From an uncultured Pseudoclavibacter sp. (GTDB lineage Bacteria > Actinomycetota > Actinomycetes > Actinomycetales > Microbacteriaceae), in NCBI GenBank assembly GCA_946221025.1, contig CAMIMS010000020.1, positions 1 through 35,594 of the forward strand: a stretch of 35,594 nt of DNA, in the 5' to 3' direction. A program made the translations under genes and the position numbers. The notes beneath the pieces were generated by a model that saw only the letters and a program-made list of their open reading frames with translations, searched no databases and had not been told where the DNA came from. The number at the start of each line of letters is the position of its first letter. Position 1 is the stretch's first letter. This document shows positions 16,150-24,579 of the stretch, piece by piece.

Positions 16150-18174
16150 GTGAGTTCTAGCGCCTCGGACGCGATGATCGGTCGTCTCATCGACGACCGC
16201 TACCTCGTTCGTTCGCGCATTGCGCGCGGCGGGATGGCTACGGTGTATCTCGCTACGGACACCCGCCTGGAGCGACGCGTCGCAATCAAGATCATGCACG
16301 ACCACCTGGCGGTGGACGAGGCCTTCCGCGAGCGGTTCGTTCGTGAGGCACGTTCTGCCGCGAAGCTTGCCCACCCGAACGTGGTCAACGTTTTCGATCA
16401 GGGCGATGACGCTGGCGTGGCATACATGGTCATGGAGTACGTCTCGGGCATCACCCTGCGCGACCTCCTGCACCAGCACAAGCGGCTCACGCCCGCGCAG
16501 ACCATCGACATTCTCGAAGCCGTGCTCTCGGGCCTGCAGGCCGCGCATAAATCCGGCATCGTGCACCGGGACCTGAAGCCCGAGAACGTGCTCCTGGCCG
16601 ATGACGGCCGAATCAAGCTCAGTGACTTTGGACTCGCCCGAGCGGCGAGCGCGAACACCGCGACCGGCCAGGTCCTGCTCGGCACGATCGCCTATCTCTC
16701 GCCCGAGCTCGTCACGCAGGGCCAAGCGGATATCCGCAGCGACATCTACGCCATGGGCATCATGATGTTCGAGATGCTCACTGGCGAGCAGCCCTACCAC
16801 GGCGATCAGCCCGTGAACATCGCGTTCCGGCACGTGAACGAAAGCGTGCCCGCGCCGAGCAGTCTTGTCTCGAGCGTGCCCGCGCAACTCGACAACATCG
16901 TCGTGTGGGCTACCGAACGAGACCCCGAAGCACGCCCCGCCGACGCCGGAGCGATGCTGGTCGCCATCCGGCAGGCAGCGCGCGAAATCGAAGCGGCTGG
17001 CGGTGTTCCCGTGGCGCCGGTCGACCCGAAAATGTCGGTTCCCCCGTCAGGGCCCAGCCGCGCCCAACGCGTCGTGTCGGCAGGTCGCGACGACGAGCCG
17101 ACCGAACGCTTCGCCAACGACACGGGCGAGCGCGAGACGTACCTCGAGCAGCTCGAGCGGGCACCGGTGCCAGCCGCTCCCCAAGAATCGGAGGTCGCCG
17201 GGGAACCCGCGGGCGCGCAGGCCCTTATCGCGCTTGAAGAGGCCGAGTCCGAGTCGCCGTCCTCACGACGCTCGAAGCGCCTGTGGCCCCTCGTCGCGTC
17301 GCTGCTCGTGATCGCGCTTTTGGCGGTCTCGCTTGGCGGATGGTGGTTCGCCGCCGGCCCTGGAAACGAGCGAACCGTGCCAGCTGTTGCCGGGCTGTCA
17401 CTGGAAGAGGCAACCCAGAACATCGAACTCGCCGACCTCACGATCGGTGAAGTGCGCGAGCAGCCGTCGCGAGAGATTCCGGTCGACCATGTCATCAACA
17501 CCGACCCTCCGCTTGGGACGCCCCTTCCCTCCGGCACCCCGGTGGTGCTGATCGTGTCCTCCGGTCCCGCGCAGGTCGAAGTGCCGCCGCTGGCTGGGCT
17601 CTCGAAGGAGGAGGCGGTCGCGGCGATTCGCGGCGCGAACCTCGTCTACGCCGAACCGGACGATCTCGAGTTCTCGACTCAACCCGAGAACACCGTTATT
17701 CGAGGAGTAACGACCGAGGGAACGGAGCTTCCCGAGGTGATGACCGAAGGCGATTCGGTCAAGCTCGTCGTCTCGGTCGGTGAACTGCCGACCATCGTTG
17801 GCCGCACTAAGGATCAAGCCGCCGCGAACCTCGAATCTGTCGGCTTGAAGATGAACGTGTCTACGGAGGAGTTCTCTGACACCGTCCCCGCCGGACAGGT
17901 CATCTCGTACGCGCTCGACCATGAACCGGTGCGCCCGGGCGACACCGTGCACGTGGCGATCTCTCGCGGCCCAGAGATGATCGAAGTGCCAAACGTTGTT
18001 GGCAAGACCACACGCGAAGCTGTCGCCGCGCTCGAGGATGCGGGGCTTGATCCCGCGCACAACGTTCCCGACGCGCTGCTTGACCGTACCCGCGTGACCG
18101 GTCAAAGCCCGGCCGCCGGCTCGAAACAACGCCGCGGCACAACGGTCGCCCTCTCGGCTAGCCTGCAGTTCTAG
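16150..18174 (+). CDS. pknL: PknL-type Ser/Thr protein kinase with PASTA domains
   Basis: This is a membrane Ser/Thr kinase of 674 residues. The kinase domain (about 12-280) has the glycine loop IARGGMA, catalytic K47, HRD at 139-141 and DFG at 159-161. T170 and T172 in the activation loop are likely autophosphorylation sites. A Pro/Glu-rich linker leads to one membrane segment (about 379-400). Four extracytoplasmic PASTA repeats follow (about 407-472, 475-543, 545-607 and 611-674), which bind muropeptides or lipid II in related kinases. The name rests on context: it is divergent from the Rv2175c homologue and next to idsA and aroG. M. tuberculosis PknL lacks PASTA domains, so domain content alone would fit PknB too. 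The GTG start is leaderless. Confidence 0.9.
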   Translation: MSSSASDAMIGRLIDDRYLVRSRIARGGMATVYLATDTRLERRVAIKIMHDHLAVDEAFRERFVREARSAAKLAHPNVVNVFDQGDDAGVAYMVMEYVSGITLRDLLHQHKRLTPAQTIDILEAVLSGLQAAHKSGIVHRDLKPENVLLADDGRIKLSDFGLARAASANTATGQVLLGTIAYLSPELVTQGQADIRSDIYAMGIMMFEMLTGEQPYHGDQPVNIAFRHVNESVPAPSSLVSSVPAQLDNIVVWATERDPEARPADAGAMLVAIRQAAREIEAAGGVPVAPVDPKMSVPPSGPSRAQRVVSAGRDDEPTERFANDTGERETYLEQLERAPVPAAPQESEVAGEPAGAQALIALEEAESESPSSRRSKRLWPLVASLLVIALLAVSLGGWWFAAGPGNERTVPAVAGLSLEEATQNIELADLTIGEVREQPSREIPVDHVINTDPPLGTPLPSGTPVVLIVSSGPAQVEVPPLAGLSKEEAVAAIRGANLVYAEPDDLEFSTQPENTVIRGVTTEGTELPEVMTEGDSVKLVVSVGELPTIVGRTKDQAAANLESVGLKMNVSTEEFSDTVPAGQVISYALDHEPVRPGDTVHVAISRGPEMIEVPNVVGKTTREAVAALEDAGLDPAHNVPDALLDRTRVTGQSPAAGSKQRRGTTVALSASLQF

Positions 18175-18217
18175 CCCTGACGCGGCGCGCCCGGCGCTCG
18201 AGATCACAGCCATCGCG

Positions 18218-18231
18218 ATGCGACGTCGCAT
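18218..18231. other. 14-base perfect palindrome
   Basis: ATGCGACGTCGCAT is perfectly self-complementary and lies between the pknL stop and the bidirectional hairpin. It could be an accessory transcript end structure or a protein site. Nothing else supports a function. Confidence 0.4.
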
Positions 18232-18233
18232 GA

Positions 18234-18274
18234 AATCAGGCCCCGAGCGCGGATGGGCGCATCGGGGCCTGATT
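18234..18274. terminator. Bidirectional hairpin between pknL and aroG
   Basis: A perfect 13-bp stem (AATCAGGCCCCGA at 18234-18246 with 18262-18274) and a 15-base loop lie between the convergent pknL and aroG stops. U-runs are short on both sides, so it may act as a U-poor actinobacterial terminator for both genes. Confidence 0.7.
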
Positions 18275-18285
18275 GGCGTCGGCTC

Positions 18286-19677
18286 CTAGTCGACGCGCGA
18301 GTTTTGGCGCAGTTCTTCGGCGACGAGGAACGCGAGCTCCAGCGATTGCATGTGGTTCAAGCGCGGGTCGCAGAGGGATTCGTAGCGCGTCGCGAGCGTT
18401 TCCTCATCGATCTGTTCGGATCCGCCGAGGCACTCGGTGACATCGTCACCGGTGAGCTCAACGTGAATACCGCCCGGGTGCGTGCCCACCTCGCGGTGTG
18501 CCTCGAAGAAGCCGCGAACCTCATCCACGACGTCATCAAAGCGTCGCGTCTTATAGCCGGTCTCGGTGGTGATCCCGTTGCCGTGCATCGGGTCGGTCAC
18601 CCACAGCGGCTGAACTTCCGCATCCTTCAGTGTCTCCAGCAGCGGCGGCAGCGTCTCGCGGATCCGTGACGCACCCATTCGGGTGATGAGGGTCAGGCGG
18701 CCCGGTTCCCGCTCAGGGTCGAGCTTCTCAACGAGCGCGAGCAGATCCTCCGGTGTCGTCGTCGGTCCGAGCTTCACACCGATGGGGTTGCGGATGCGAC
18801 TGAAGTACTCCACGTGCGCGTCGTCGATTCCGCGCGTGCGCTCCCCGATCCAGACGAAGTGTCCGGATGTGGCGTAGGGGTCGCCGGTACGCGAATCGAT
18901 GCGGGTCATCGGGCGCTCGTAATCCATGAGCAGGCCCTCGTGTCCGACGTAGAACTCGACCTCGCGCAGCGCGTGGAAGTCGGCGCCCGCCGCCTCCATG
19001 AACTTGACGGCACGGTTGATCTCCGTGGCGAGCTGCTCGTACCGGGCGTTCGCCGGGTTCTTCGCGAAGCCCTGGTTCCAGGCGTGCACCTCGCGCATAT
19101 CCGCGAAGCCACCGGTGGTGAATGCGCGGATGAGGTTCAGCGTGCTCGCGGCTGTGTGGTAACCGCGAAGCATGCGCTCCGGGTCGGGCCTTCGGCCTTC
19201 CTCCGTGAACTCGAAATCGTTGACGATGTCGCCGCGGTATGCGGGCAGGGTGACGCCGTCGCGAGTCTCGATGTCTTTCGAGCGGGGCTTTGCGAACTGC
19301 CCCGCCATCCGGCCCATCTTCACCACCGGCATCGAAGCGCCGTACGTGAGCACGATCGCCATCTGCAGGAGCGTGCGAACGCGTGCGCGGATCTTGTCGG
19401 CCGTCGCACCGGCGACGGTCTCGGCGCAGTCACCGCCCTGCAGTACGAACGCATTGCCGGCAGCGGCTTCTGCCAGGCGGCACTTGAGTCGGTCGACCTC
19501 CCCCGCGAACACGAGCGGCGGGAGCGTCGAGAGCTCGTCTCGAACGCGCGCGACTGCCTCGGCGTCTTCCCACTGCGGCTGCTGCTTAATGGGAAGCGAC
19601 TTCCAGGAGTCGAAGTCGGCCAGGCCCGCGTTGGCGCTCAGGGCCGTCTCGTCCAGGCCCGTGAGGCGCTCAATCAT
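18286..19677 (-). CDS. aroG: Class II DAHP synthase (3-deoxy-D-arabino-heptulosonate 7-phosphate synthase)
   Basis: AroG joins phosphoenolpyruvate and erythrose 4-phosphate in the first step of the shikimate pathway to aromatic amino acids. The 463-residue product is almost the same length as the M. tuberculosis class II enzyme. It has the conserved VFAGEVDRLKCRLAEAA (about 56-72) and LQGGDCAE (79-86), whose C84 matches a metal-binding cysteine. It also has the later GDPYATSGHFVWIGERT and TDPMHGN segments. The ATG at 19677 follows the plsC stop by two bases, so the two are probably co-transcribed. The open frame extends far upstream inside plsC, but that part lacks similarity. Confidence 0.97.
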   Translation of the reverse strand: MIERLTGLDETALSANAGLADFDSWKSLPIKQQPQWEDAEAVARVRDELSTLPPLVFAGEVDRLKCRLAEAAAGNAFVLQGGDCAETVAGATADKIRARVRTLLQMAIVLTYGASMPVVKMGRMAGQFAKPRSKDIETRDGVTLPAYRGDIVNDFEFTEEGRRPDPERMLRGYHTAASTLNLIRAFTTGGFADMREVHAWNQGFAKNPANARYEQLATEINRAVKFMEAAGADFHALREVEFYVGHEGLLMDYERPMTRIDSRTGDPYATSGHFVWIGERTRGIDDAHVEYFSRIRNPIGVKLGPTTTPEDLLALVEKLDPEREPGRLTLITRMGASRIRETLPPLLETLKDAEVQPLWVTDPMHGNGITTETGYKTRRFDDVVDEVRGFFEAHREVGTHPGGIHVELTGDDVTECLGGSEQIDEETLATRYESLCDPRLNHMQSLELAFLVAEELRQNSRVD

Positions 19678-19679
19678 GC

Positions 19680-20390
19680 TTATGCGGCCTTTCGTTGTGC
19701 GCGATCTGCATCCATCTTCGATCGGATGGTGGATGCGTAGATGTCGCGGTATTCCTGATTGCTGAGAGCGTGAATCTCGGTCATCACCTCGTCGGTGATC
19801 GAACGGAGAATGAATCGGTCGTGCGGGAGCCCCTTGTATCGGGAAAAGTCGATCGGCTCGCCGATGACGATACCGATGCGGCGCACCTTCGGGATGGTCG
19901 TTCCAATCGGCATCACGTGCTCGGTATCGACCATGACCACGGGCACAACCGGCACTTCTCCGTCGAGGGCCATGACCATGCGCGCGATGCCGGTACGCCC
20001 ACGGTAAAGGCGCGCGTCGGGGCTTCTCGTGCCCTCCGGGTAAATGCCGAGCACCTTGTTCTCCCCCAGCACCTGCAGACCCGTGTTCAGGCTCGCTTCG
20101 CTTCCGGCACCGCCGCCTCGGTCCATGGGGATCATGCCGGTAGCGAGAAATAGCTGCTTCGTCAGCCACCCCTTCAGACCGGGGCCGGTGAAGTACTCCT
20201 TCTTCGCGAGGAACACGACGCGCCGATCGAGCACGACCGGAAGGAAAATGGAGTCGATCACCGAGAGGTGATTGCTCGCGAGAATGACCGGCCCCTTCGC
20301 CGGAACGTGCTCAGCCCCCTGCACCCACGGACGAAACGCCATTCGCGTGAGGGGACCGACAACGAGGTGCTTGAGCAGCCAATAAATCAT
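19680..20390 (-). CDS. plsC: 1-acyl-sn-glycerol-3-phosphate acyltransferase (PlsC family)
   Basis: This is a membrane-associated acyltransferase that likely converts lysophosphatidic acid to phosphatidic acid. The 236-residue product has the catalytic H-x4-D motif in NHLSVID (H41, D46) and the acceptor phosphate-binding motif PEGTRS (118-123). A hydrophobic N-terminus may sit in the membrane. The ATG at 20390 has AAGGACG about four bases upstream. A longer frame to 20462 would cross the TAAGAT box and is not favoured. The M. tuberculosis syntenic gene is Rv2182c, a member of the same family close to aroG. The exact acyl acceptor cannot be read from sequence. Confidence 0.9.
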   Translation of the reverse strand: MIYWLLKHLVVGPLTRMAFRPWVQGAEHVPAKGPVILASNHLSVIDSIFLPVVLDRRVVFLAKKEYFTGPGLKGWLTKQLFLATGMIPMDRGGGAGSEASLNTGLQVLGENKVLGIYPEGTRSPDARLYRGRTGIARMVMALDGEVPVVPVVMVDTEHVMPIGTTIPKVRRIGIVIGEPIDFSRYKGLPHDRFILRSITDEVMTEIHALSNQEYRDIYASTIRSKMDADRAQRKAA

Positions 20391-20418
20391 CGGTCGTCCT
20401 TTTCGTCGGAGATCGACA

Positions 20419-20424
20419 ATCTTA
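20419..20424 (-). promoter_or_regulatory. -10 box for plsC–aroG
   Basis: TAAGAT on the minus strand lies 28 bases upstream of the plsC ATG, which leaves a short leader carrying the AAGGACG site. It is divergent from the fadD promoter; the two -10 boxes are about 57 bases apart. Confidence 0.5.
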
Positions 20425-20481
20425 CGCCGTGCACGGCGCTCCGGATCGTGCATTGTCACCATCGATGCAAGACGAACGCGC

Positions 20482-20487
20482 TAGCCT
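20482..20487 (+). promoter_or_regulatory. -10 box for the acyl-CoA synthetase gene
   Basis: TAGCCT, the same hexamer as in the leaderless parA and sbcD promoters. Here it is followed by a leader of about 77 bases that contains the GAGGAG ribosome binding site. Confidence 0.45.
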
Positions 20488-20570
20488 GTGCAATCTGCGA
20501 GCGCACCGCGATCAATGGCTGCGCTCGGCTGTCCAACGTCGGCCAGCACTCCAAGAATCCGAGGAGCACC

Positions 20571-22400
20571 ATGCAGGTATCCGAGACCCCGCCGCCTGGC
20601 GAGATTGATCCGAATCAGAATGTGAGCGACCTGCTCGCCAGTCGCGTGTCGGAAACTCCCGACCAACCCCTCTTCGGGGTGCCGGACGGTGACGGGTGGC
20701 GCGATGTGACCAGTCGCGAATTCGAAGATCAGGTCAAGGCGATCGCGAAGGGGCTGATCGCATCCGGCCTCGAACCCGGTGAGCGGGTGGCGTTCATCGG
20801 CATCACGAGCTACGAGTGGACGCTCATCGATTTCGCCCTGTTCTACGCGGGCCTGGTCATGGTGCCGGTGTACGAAACCAGCTCCGCCAAGCAGCTCGAG
20901 TGGATGCTCGACAACTCGGACGCCGTCGGGGTCATTACGCACCAGAAGGAGCACACAGAGCTCGGGGATGCGGCAAGCGAGTCTCGGAATGCGGTGCGGT
21001 TCCGCTGCGCGTTGGATGAGGGCGACCTCACTGCCCTCATCGAGAAGGGCAAATCGATCTCTGACGAAGAGGTTGAGAAGCGTCGTAGCCTCGCCAACCA
21101 CGACGACATGGCGACGATCATCTACACCTCCGGCTCCACCGGTCAGCCGAAGGGTTGCGTGATCACGCACGGAAACTTCATTGAGATCAGCCGTGCCATG
21201 GGCGTCACCCACACGGACATGCTCGAGGCCGAGGGCGGAGCCTCGACACTCATGTTCGTGACGCTCGCGCACGTGCTCGCGCGCCTGGTTTCCATCCTGT
21301 GCGTCTACAACGGCATCAAGGTCGGGCACGAACCGAACACGAAGAACCTGATGCAGGCGATGCAGACGTTCAAGCCGACGTTCTTGCTCGTGGTTCCCCG
21401 CGTCTTCGAGAAGATCTACAACGGCGCGGAGGCGAAGGCCGAAAGCGCGGGCCGGGGAAAGCTCTTCCGACGTGCCGCGAAGATCGCGGTCCGTTACTCC
21501 CAGTCAATGGACACCGGCCGTACGCCACTGCACTTGAAGATGCAGCACGCGCTCTACGACCGCTTCGTGTTCTCGAAGATTCGCGAGGGCCTTGGTGGTC
21601 GCGTGGAATTCGCGGTCTGCGGTTCGGCACCGCTCACGGTCTACCTCACGCACTTCTTCCGCACCGTCGGCGTGAAGGTGATGGAGGGATACGGCCTGAC
21701 CGAGACCACCGCGCCGCTGACCGTCGACCGCACCCGCGGGCAGAAGTTCGGCACGGTCGGACTTCCCCTTCCCGGCTGCGCGGTGAAGATCGCCGAAGAC
21801 GGGGAAATTCTCGGCCGCGGTGTCGGCACGTTCAAGGGGTACTGGAAGAACGACGAGCTCACGAACGAAGTGTTCGATGCCGACGGATGGTTCCACACCG
21901 GTGACCTCGGCGAGCTCGATGAGGAGGGATTCCTCACGGTAACGGGCCGCAAGAAGGACATCATCGTCACCGCCGGTGGCAAGAATGTCTCACCGTCGGT
22001 GCTGGAGGACCCCATCCGCGCGAACCCAATTGTTGCGGAGGTCGTCGTCGTTGGTGATCAGCGCCCGTTCGTCGCCGCGATCATGACGCTCGACGAGGAG
22101 TCGCTCGGCCAGTGGCTCACCAATAACGGTGAGGACGGAAGCATGAGCGTCGCGGAAGCGGCGCAGAACCCGAAGGTGCTGGCTGAGATTCAGAGCGCCG
22201 TGGACGAGGCGAACACGCGCGTCTCACGCGCCGAATCCATCCGAAAGTTCGTCGTGCTCGACACGCAGTTCTCGTTCGACGACGGCACGCTCACCCCGAA
22301 GATGTCGATCAAGCGCGGCAATGTGCTGAAGAAGTACGCGCCGGTGATCGATGGCATCTACAACGCCGCACCGCCGACGACGGGGATCTCCCTGAAGTAG
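20571..22400 (+). CDS. fadD15: Long-chain acyl-CoA synthetase (FadD15-like)
   Basis: This enzyme activates long-chain fatty acids to acyl-CoA through an acyl-adenylate. The 609-residue product is a full-length AMP-forming enzyme: the ATP/AMP motif YTSGSTGQPKG is at 185-195, the adenine-binding GYGLTET follows in the central part, then DGWFHTGDLGELDEEGFL and the C-terminal hinge TGRKKDIIVTAGGKNVSPS. I chose the ATG at 20571 because GAGGAG lies four bases upstream. The frame is open further upstream into the divergent promoter region but shows no similarity there. The symbol follows synteny with M. tuberculosis Rv2187; substrate chain length is not known. Confidence 0.9.
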   Translation: MQVSETPPPGEIDPNQNVSDLLASRVSETPDQPLFGVPDGDGWRDVTSREFEDQVKAIAKGLIASGLEPGERVAFIGITSYEWTLIDFALFYAGLVMVPVYETSSAKQLEWMLDNSDAVGVITHQKEHTELGDAASESRNAVRFRCALDEGDLTALIEKGKSISDEEVEKRRSLANHDDMATIIYTSGSTGQPKGCVITHGNFIEISRAMGVTHTDMLEAEGGASTLMFVTLAHVLARLVSILCVYNGIKVGHEPNTKNLMQAMQTFKPTFLLVVPRVFEKIYNGAEAKAESAGRGKLFRRAAKIAVRYSQSMDTGRTPLHLKMQHALYDRFVFSKIREGLGGRVEFAVCGSAPLTVYLTHFFRTVGVKVMEGYGLTETTAPLTVDRTRGQKFGTVGLPLPGCAVKIAEDGEILGRGVGTFKGYWKNDELTNEVFDADGWFHTGDLGELDEEGFLTVTGRKKDIIVTAGGKNVSPSVLEDPIRANPIVAEVVVVGDQRPFVAAIMTLDEESLGQWLTNNGEDGSMSVAEAAQNPKVLAEIQSAVDEANTRVSRAESIRKFVVLDTQFSFDDGTLTPKMSIKRGNVLKKYAPVIDGIYNAAPPTTGISLK

Positions 22401-22410
22401 GTCGCGAGCA

Positions 22411-22460
22411 CGCGAAACGGCGCCCCGAAGGTCAGCTCGACCCCGGGGCGCCGTTTCGCG
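22411..22460. terminator. Strong bidirectional hairpin between fadD15 and def
   Basis: A perfect 17-bp stem (22411-22427 with 22444-22460) holds a 16-base loop that can itself pair GGTC with GACC. It lies just after the acyl-CoA synthetase stop and also downstream of the convergent def gene, so it can end both transcripts. No U-run follows. Confidence 0.75.
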
Positions 22461-22466
22461 TCGGCA

Positions 22467-22486
22467 GGCCCGCCGGTGTGCGGGCC
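22467..22486. terminator. Second hairpin downstream of def
   Basis: GGCCCGC and GCGGGCC (7 bp) flank a six-base loop, seven bases beyond the def stop. In tandem with the 17-bp hairpin it may assist termination of def. Confidence 0.45.
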
Positions 22487-22493
22487 GTTCGCA

Positions 22494-22991
22494 CTACGCC
22501 ATGAACCACTCTGCGCTGCGAATCTGGCGCATGGCCTCGCGACGCGTGGGTTTTTCGAGCCGCTCGATATAGACGGTGCCGTCCAAGTGATCGATCTCGT
22601 GCTGCAGGATTTGCGCCATCAACCCCTCGCCCGCCAGCTCGACCCGGTTTCCATCCAGGTCAATGCCGGAGGCGCGGCAGTACTCGTATCGCGGTGTCGG
22701 GAACCAGAGCGACGGAACCGAGAGGCATCCCTCGTCGATCTCCCGGCGCTCACCCGATACCTCTTCAATGACCGGATTAATGAGGTACCCGGTCTTGCCG
22801 TCGGCATGCCAGGCAAATACGCGCCACGTTGAACCGATCTGGTTGGCGGCGACGCCCGCTCGCCCATCCATATCCGTCGTCTCCAACAGGTCTTCGACGA
22901 GGGATTCGATGCGCTCGTCGATCGTGACGACCTCGCGAGTGGCCTCCCGCAGGATGGGATCGCCGTAGATGCGTATTGGTCTGATGGTCAC
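22494..22991 (-). CDS. def: Peptide deformylase
   Basis: Def removes the N-formyl group from nascent proteins. The 165-residue product has the metal-binding motifs EGCLSVP (87-93, ligand C89) and QHEIDH (H131, E132, H135). The first motif, usually G-x-G-x-A-A-x-Q, reads RAGVAANQ (44-51), so the first glycine is replaced by arginine. The GTG start at 22991 overlaps the mycothione reductase stop as GTGA, so the two genes form one translationally coupled unit. Confidence 0.94.
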   Translation of the reverse strand: MTIRPIRIYGDPILREATREVVTIDERIESLVEDLLETTDMDGRAGVAANQIGSTWRVFAWHADGKTGYLINPVIEEVSGERREIDEGCLSVPSLWFPTPRYEYCRASGIDLDGNRVELAGEGLMAQILQHEIDHLDGTVYIERLEKPTRREAMRQIRSAEWFMA

Positions 22992-24409
22992 AGTGCTGCC
23001 TCCGCGTTCAGTAGCGCGTTCTCGATGATTTCGTTCGCGACCGGATGTGGCCAGTACTGGCCCCTGGCCAACCCTCGAATCGGGGTGTTCGAACTCGCGA
23101 TGTGGATGAGTTGCTGCAGGAGCATTCCCGCATCCGGGCCGACGATGTGGGCACCTATGATGCGTGCATCCGCGCGATCAACGACGATTTTCGCGAAGTT
23201 GTCGGTGTCTTCGAGCGCCCATCCCCAGGCCGTGTCGCCGTAGTTCTGGCGCGCCTCGATGGCATCGATCCCGTCGCCGCGCGCTTCGCGCAGCGTCACA
23301 CCGAAACTCGCGACCTGTGGGTTCGAGAAGGTCACCGCCGGAACCGGCTCGAGCGTGTTCTCGCGCAGGCTCGGCTCGCGTCCATTCGCTGCCTGGCGAA
23401 TCTCTTCGATGAGGTTGCCCTGCACGATCCGGGCTTCGTGATTCGCGACGTGCTTCAAGCGCCAATCGTTGGCGATGTCTCCGAGCGCGTACACGCCCCG
23501 GACCGGCTCACCATTTCGCAGCACGCGCTGGTGCCGGTCAACGCGCAGGCCACCGGTCGGCGTCGTGTCGAATCCCAGATCATCCGCGCCGATCAGGTCG
23601 GTGTTCGGCACCCGTCCCGCCGCCACCAGCACCCGGTCGACGGTGAGCGTTGATCCGTCGCTGAGTTCGAGTTCGACACCGTCCGCCGTTTCCCGGGACG
23701 AGCGCACCGATGTATAGGTACGCACATCGCACCACTGCGACATCTGCCTGGTGAATGTCTCGGTGATGTCGTCATCGTGGGAGATCGAGAGCCCGGCGCG
23801 CGCGAGCACCGTCACGCGCGTGCCGAATCCCGAGAACATCGAGGCGAACTCGGCAGCGATAGTGCCGCCCCCGATGATCGCGAGACTCGCCGGTGCATCC
23901 GGGATGCGCATGATGTCTTCGGAGGTGTGCACTCTCGCCCCGAGCGGTACCGCCTGCAGCTCGCGCGGCCGCGAGCCCGCGGCGATCACGAGGCGCTCGC
24001 TGCGAATGTGTTCGCCCGAGGCCGTCTCGATCTCGCGATCGCCAACCAGTCGCACACGCTCTCGAATGAGACTGATGCCCGGTTCTCCGGATTCGCGATA
24101 CTGCTCGCCGGACGAAGAGATCGGATCGATGCGGCCGAACACGCGATCTCGAACCGCGGCCCACTGCCCGCGCGGAATCTCGCCCGTCATGCCGAGGCGT
24201 TCAATGCCTGCTCGGGCGGCGTGCGCGACATCGGCCACGTGAACGAACATCTTCGTTGGGATGCATCCGGTGTTCAGGCATGTGCCACCGAAGTGCTCCC
24301 CCGCATCCACAACGACGATGCCACCGGCGTCGGCCAGTTCCGGGCTCGGAATCGAGTTGCCCGAACCCGCACCGATGATGATCGTTCCGACATGCCGTGA
24401 CTCAGTCAT
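22988..24409 (-). CDS. mtr: Mycothione reductase
   Basis: This FAD- and NADPH-dependent disulfide reductase keeps mycothiol, the actinobacterial low-molecular-weight thiol, reduced. The 473-residue product starts with the FAD-binding IIIGAGSGNS (10-19), where GSGNS is typical of this enzyme, not of lipoamide dehydrogenase. The redox pair C44/C49 is in GGTCLNTGCIPTKMF. Further matches to M. tuberculosis Mtr are FGRIDPI, LKHVANHEAR, YGDTAWGWALEDT and the C-terminal ARGQYWPHP with the catalytic His. The ATG at 24409 has GAGGA about six bases upstream. It is divergent from parA (170-base gap) and coupled to def. Confidence 0.93.
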   Translation of the reverse strand: MTESRHVGTIIIGAGSGNSIPSPELADAGGIVVVDAGEHFGGTCLNTGCIPTKMFVHVADVAHAARAGIERLGMTGEIPRGQWAAVRDRVFGRIDPISSSGEQYRESGEPGISLIRERVRLVGDREIETASGEHIRSERLVIAAGSRPRELQAVPLGARVHTSEDIMRIPDAPASLAIIGGGTIAAEFASMFSGFGTRVTVLARAGLSISHDDDITETFTRQMSQWCDVRTYTSVRSSRETADGVELELSDGSTLTVDRVLVAAGRVPNTDLIGADDLGFDTTPTGGLRVDRHQRVLRNGEPVRGVYALGDIANDWRLKHVANHEARIVQGNLIEEIRQAANGREPSLRENTLEPVPAVTFSNPQVASFGVTLREARGDGIDAIEARQNYGDTAWGWALEDTDNFAKIVVDRADARIIGAHIVGPDAGMLLQQLIHIASSNTPIRGLARGQYWPHPVANEIIENALLNAEAAL

Positions 24410-24566
24410 CTGGAGTCCTCTCCTCTCAGCACCGACGCGCTCGTGCCGCCCCTCCAGAACGGCGCCGGTTCGCGCTGCGCCTGCCCGGATTCGCGTCACC
24501 AGAATTTTCACAGTTCGACACAGCGCAAAACAGCCTGTCCTACCGAGCAATCGATGCACGCAAAGG

Positions 24567-24572
24567 TAGCCT
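24567..24572 (+). promoter_or_regulatory. -10 box of a leaderless promoter (parA)
   Basis: TAGCCT is followed seven bases later by the GTG at 24580, where similarity to ParA begins. No Shine-Dalgarno sequence is present. This decides the start against an in-frame extension back to 24397. Confidence 0.65.
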
Positions 24573-24579
24573 CACTGCC

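Noticed and set aside
18814..19740. 308-codon plus-strand frame opposite aroG
   Set aside because: Antisense shadow in GC-rich sequence; no recognisable domain or ribosome binding site.
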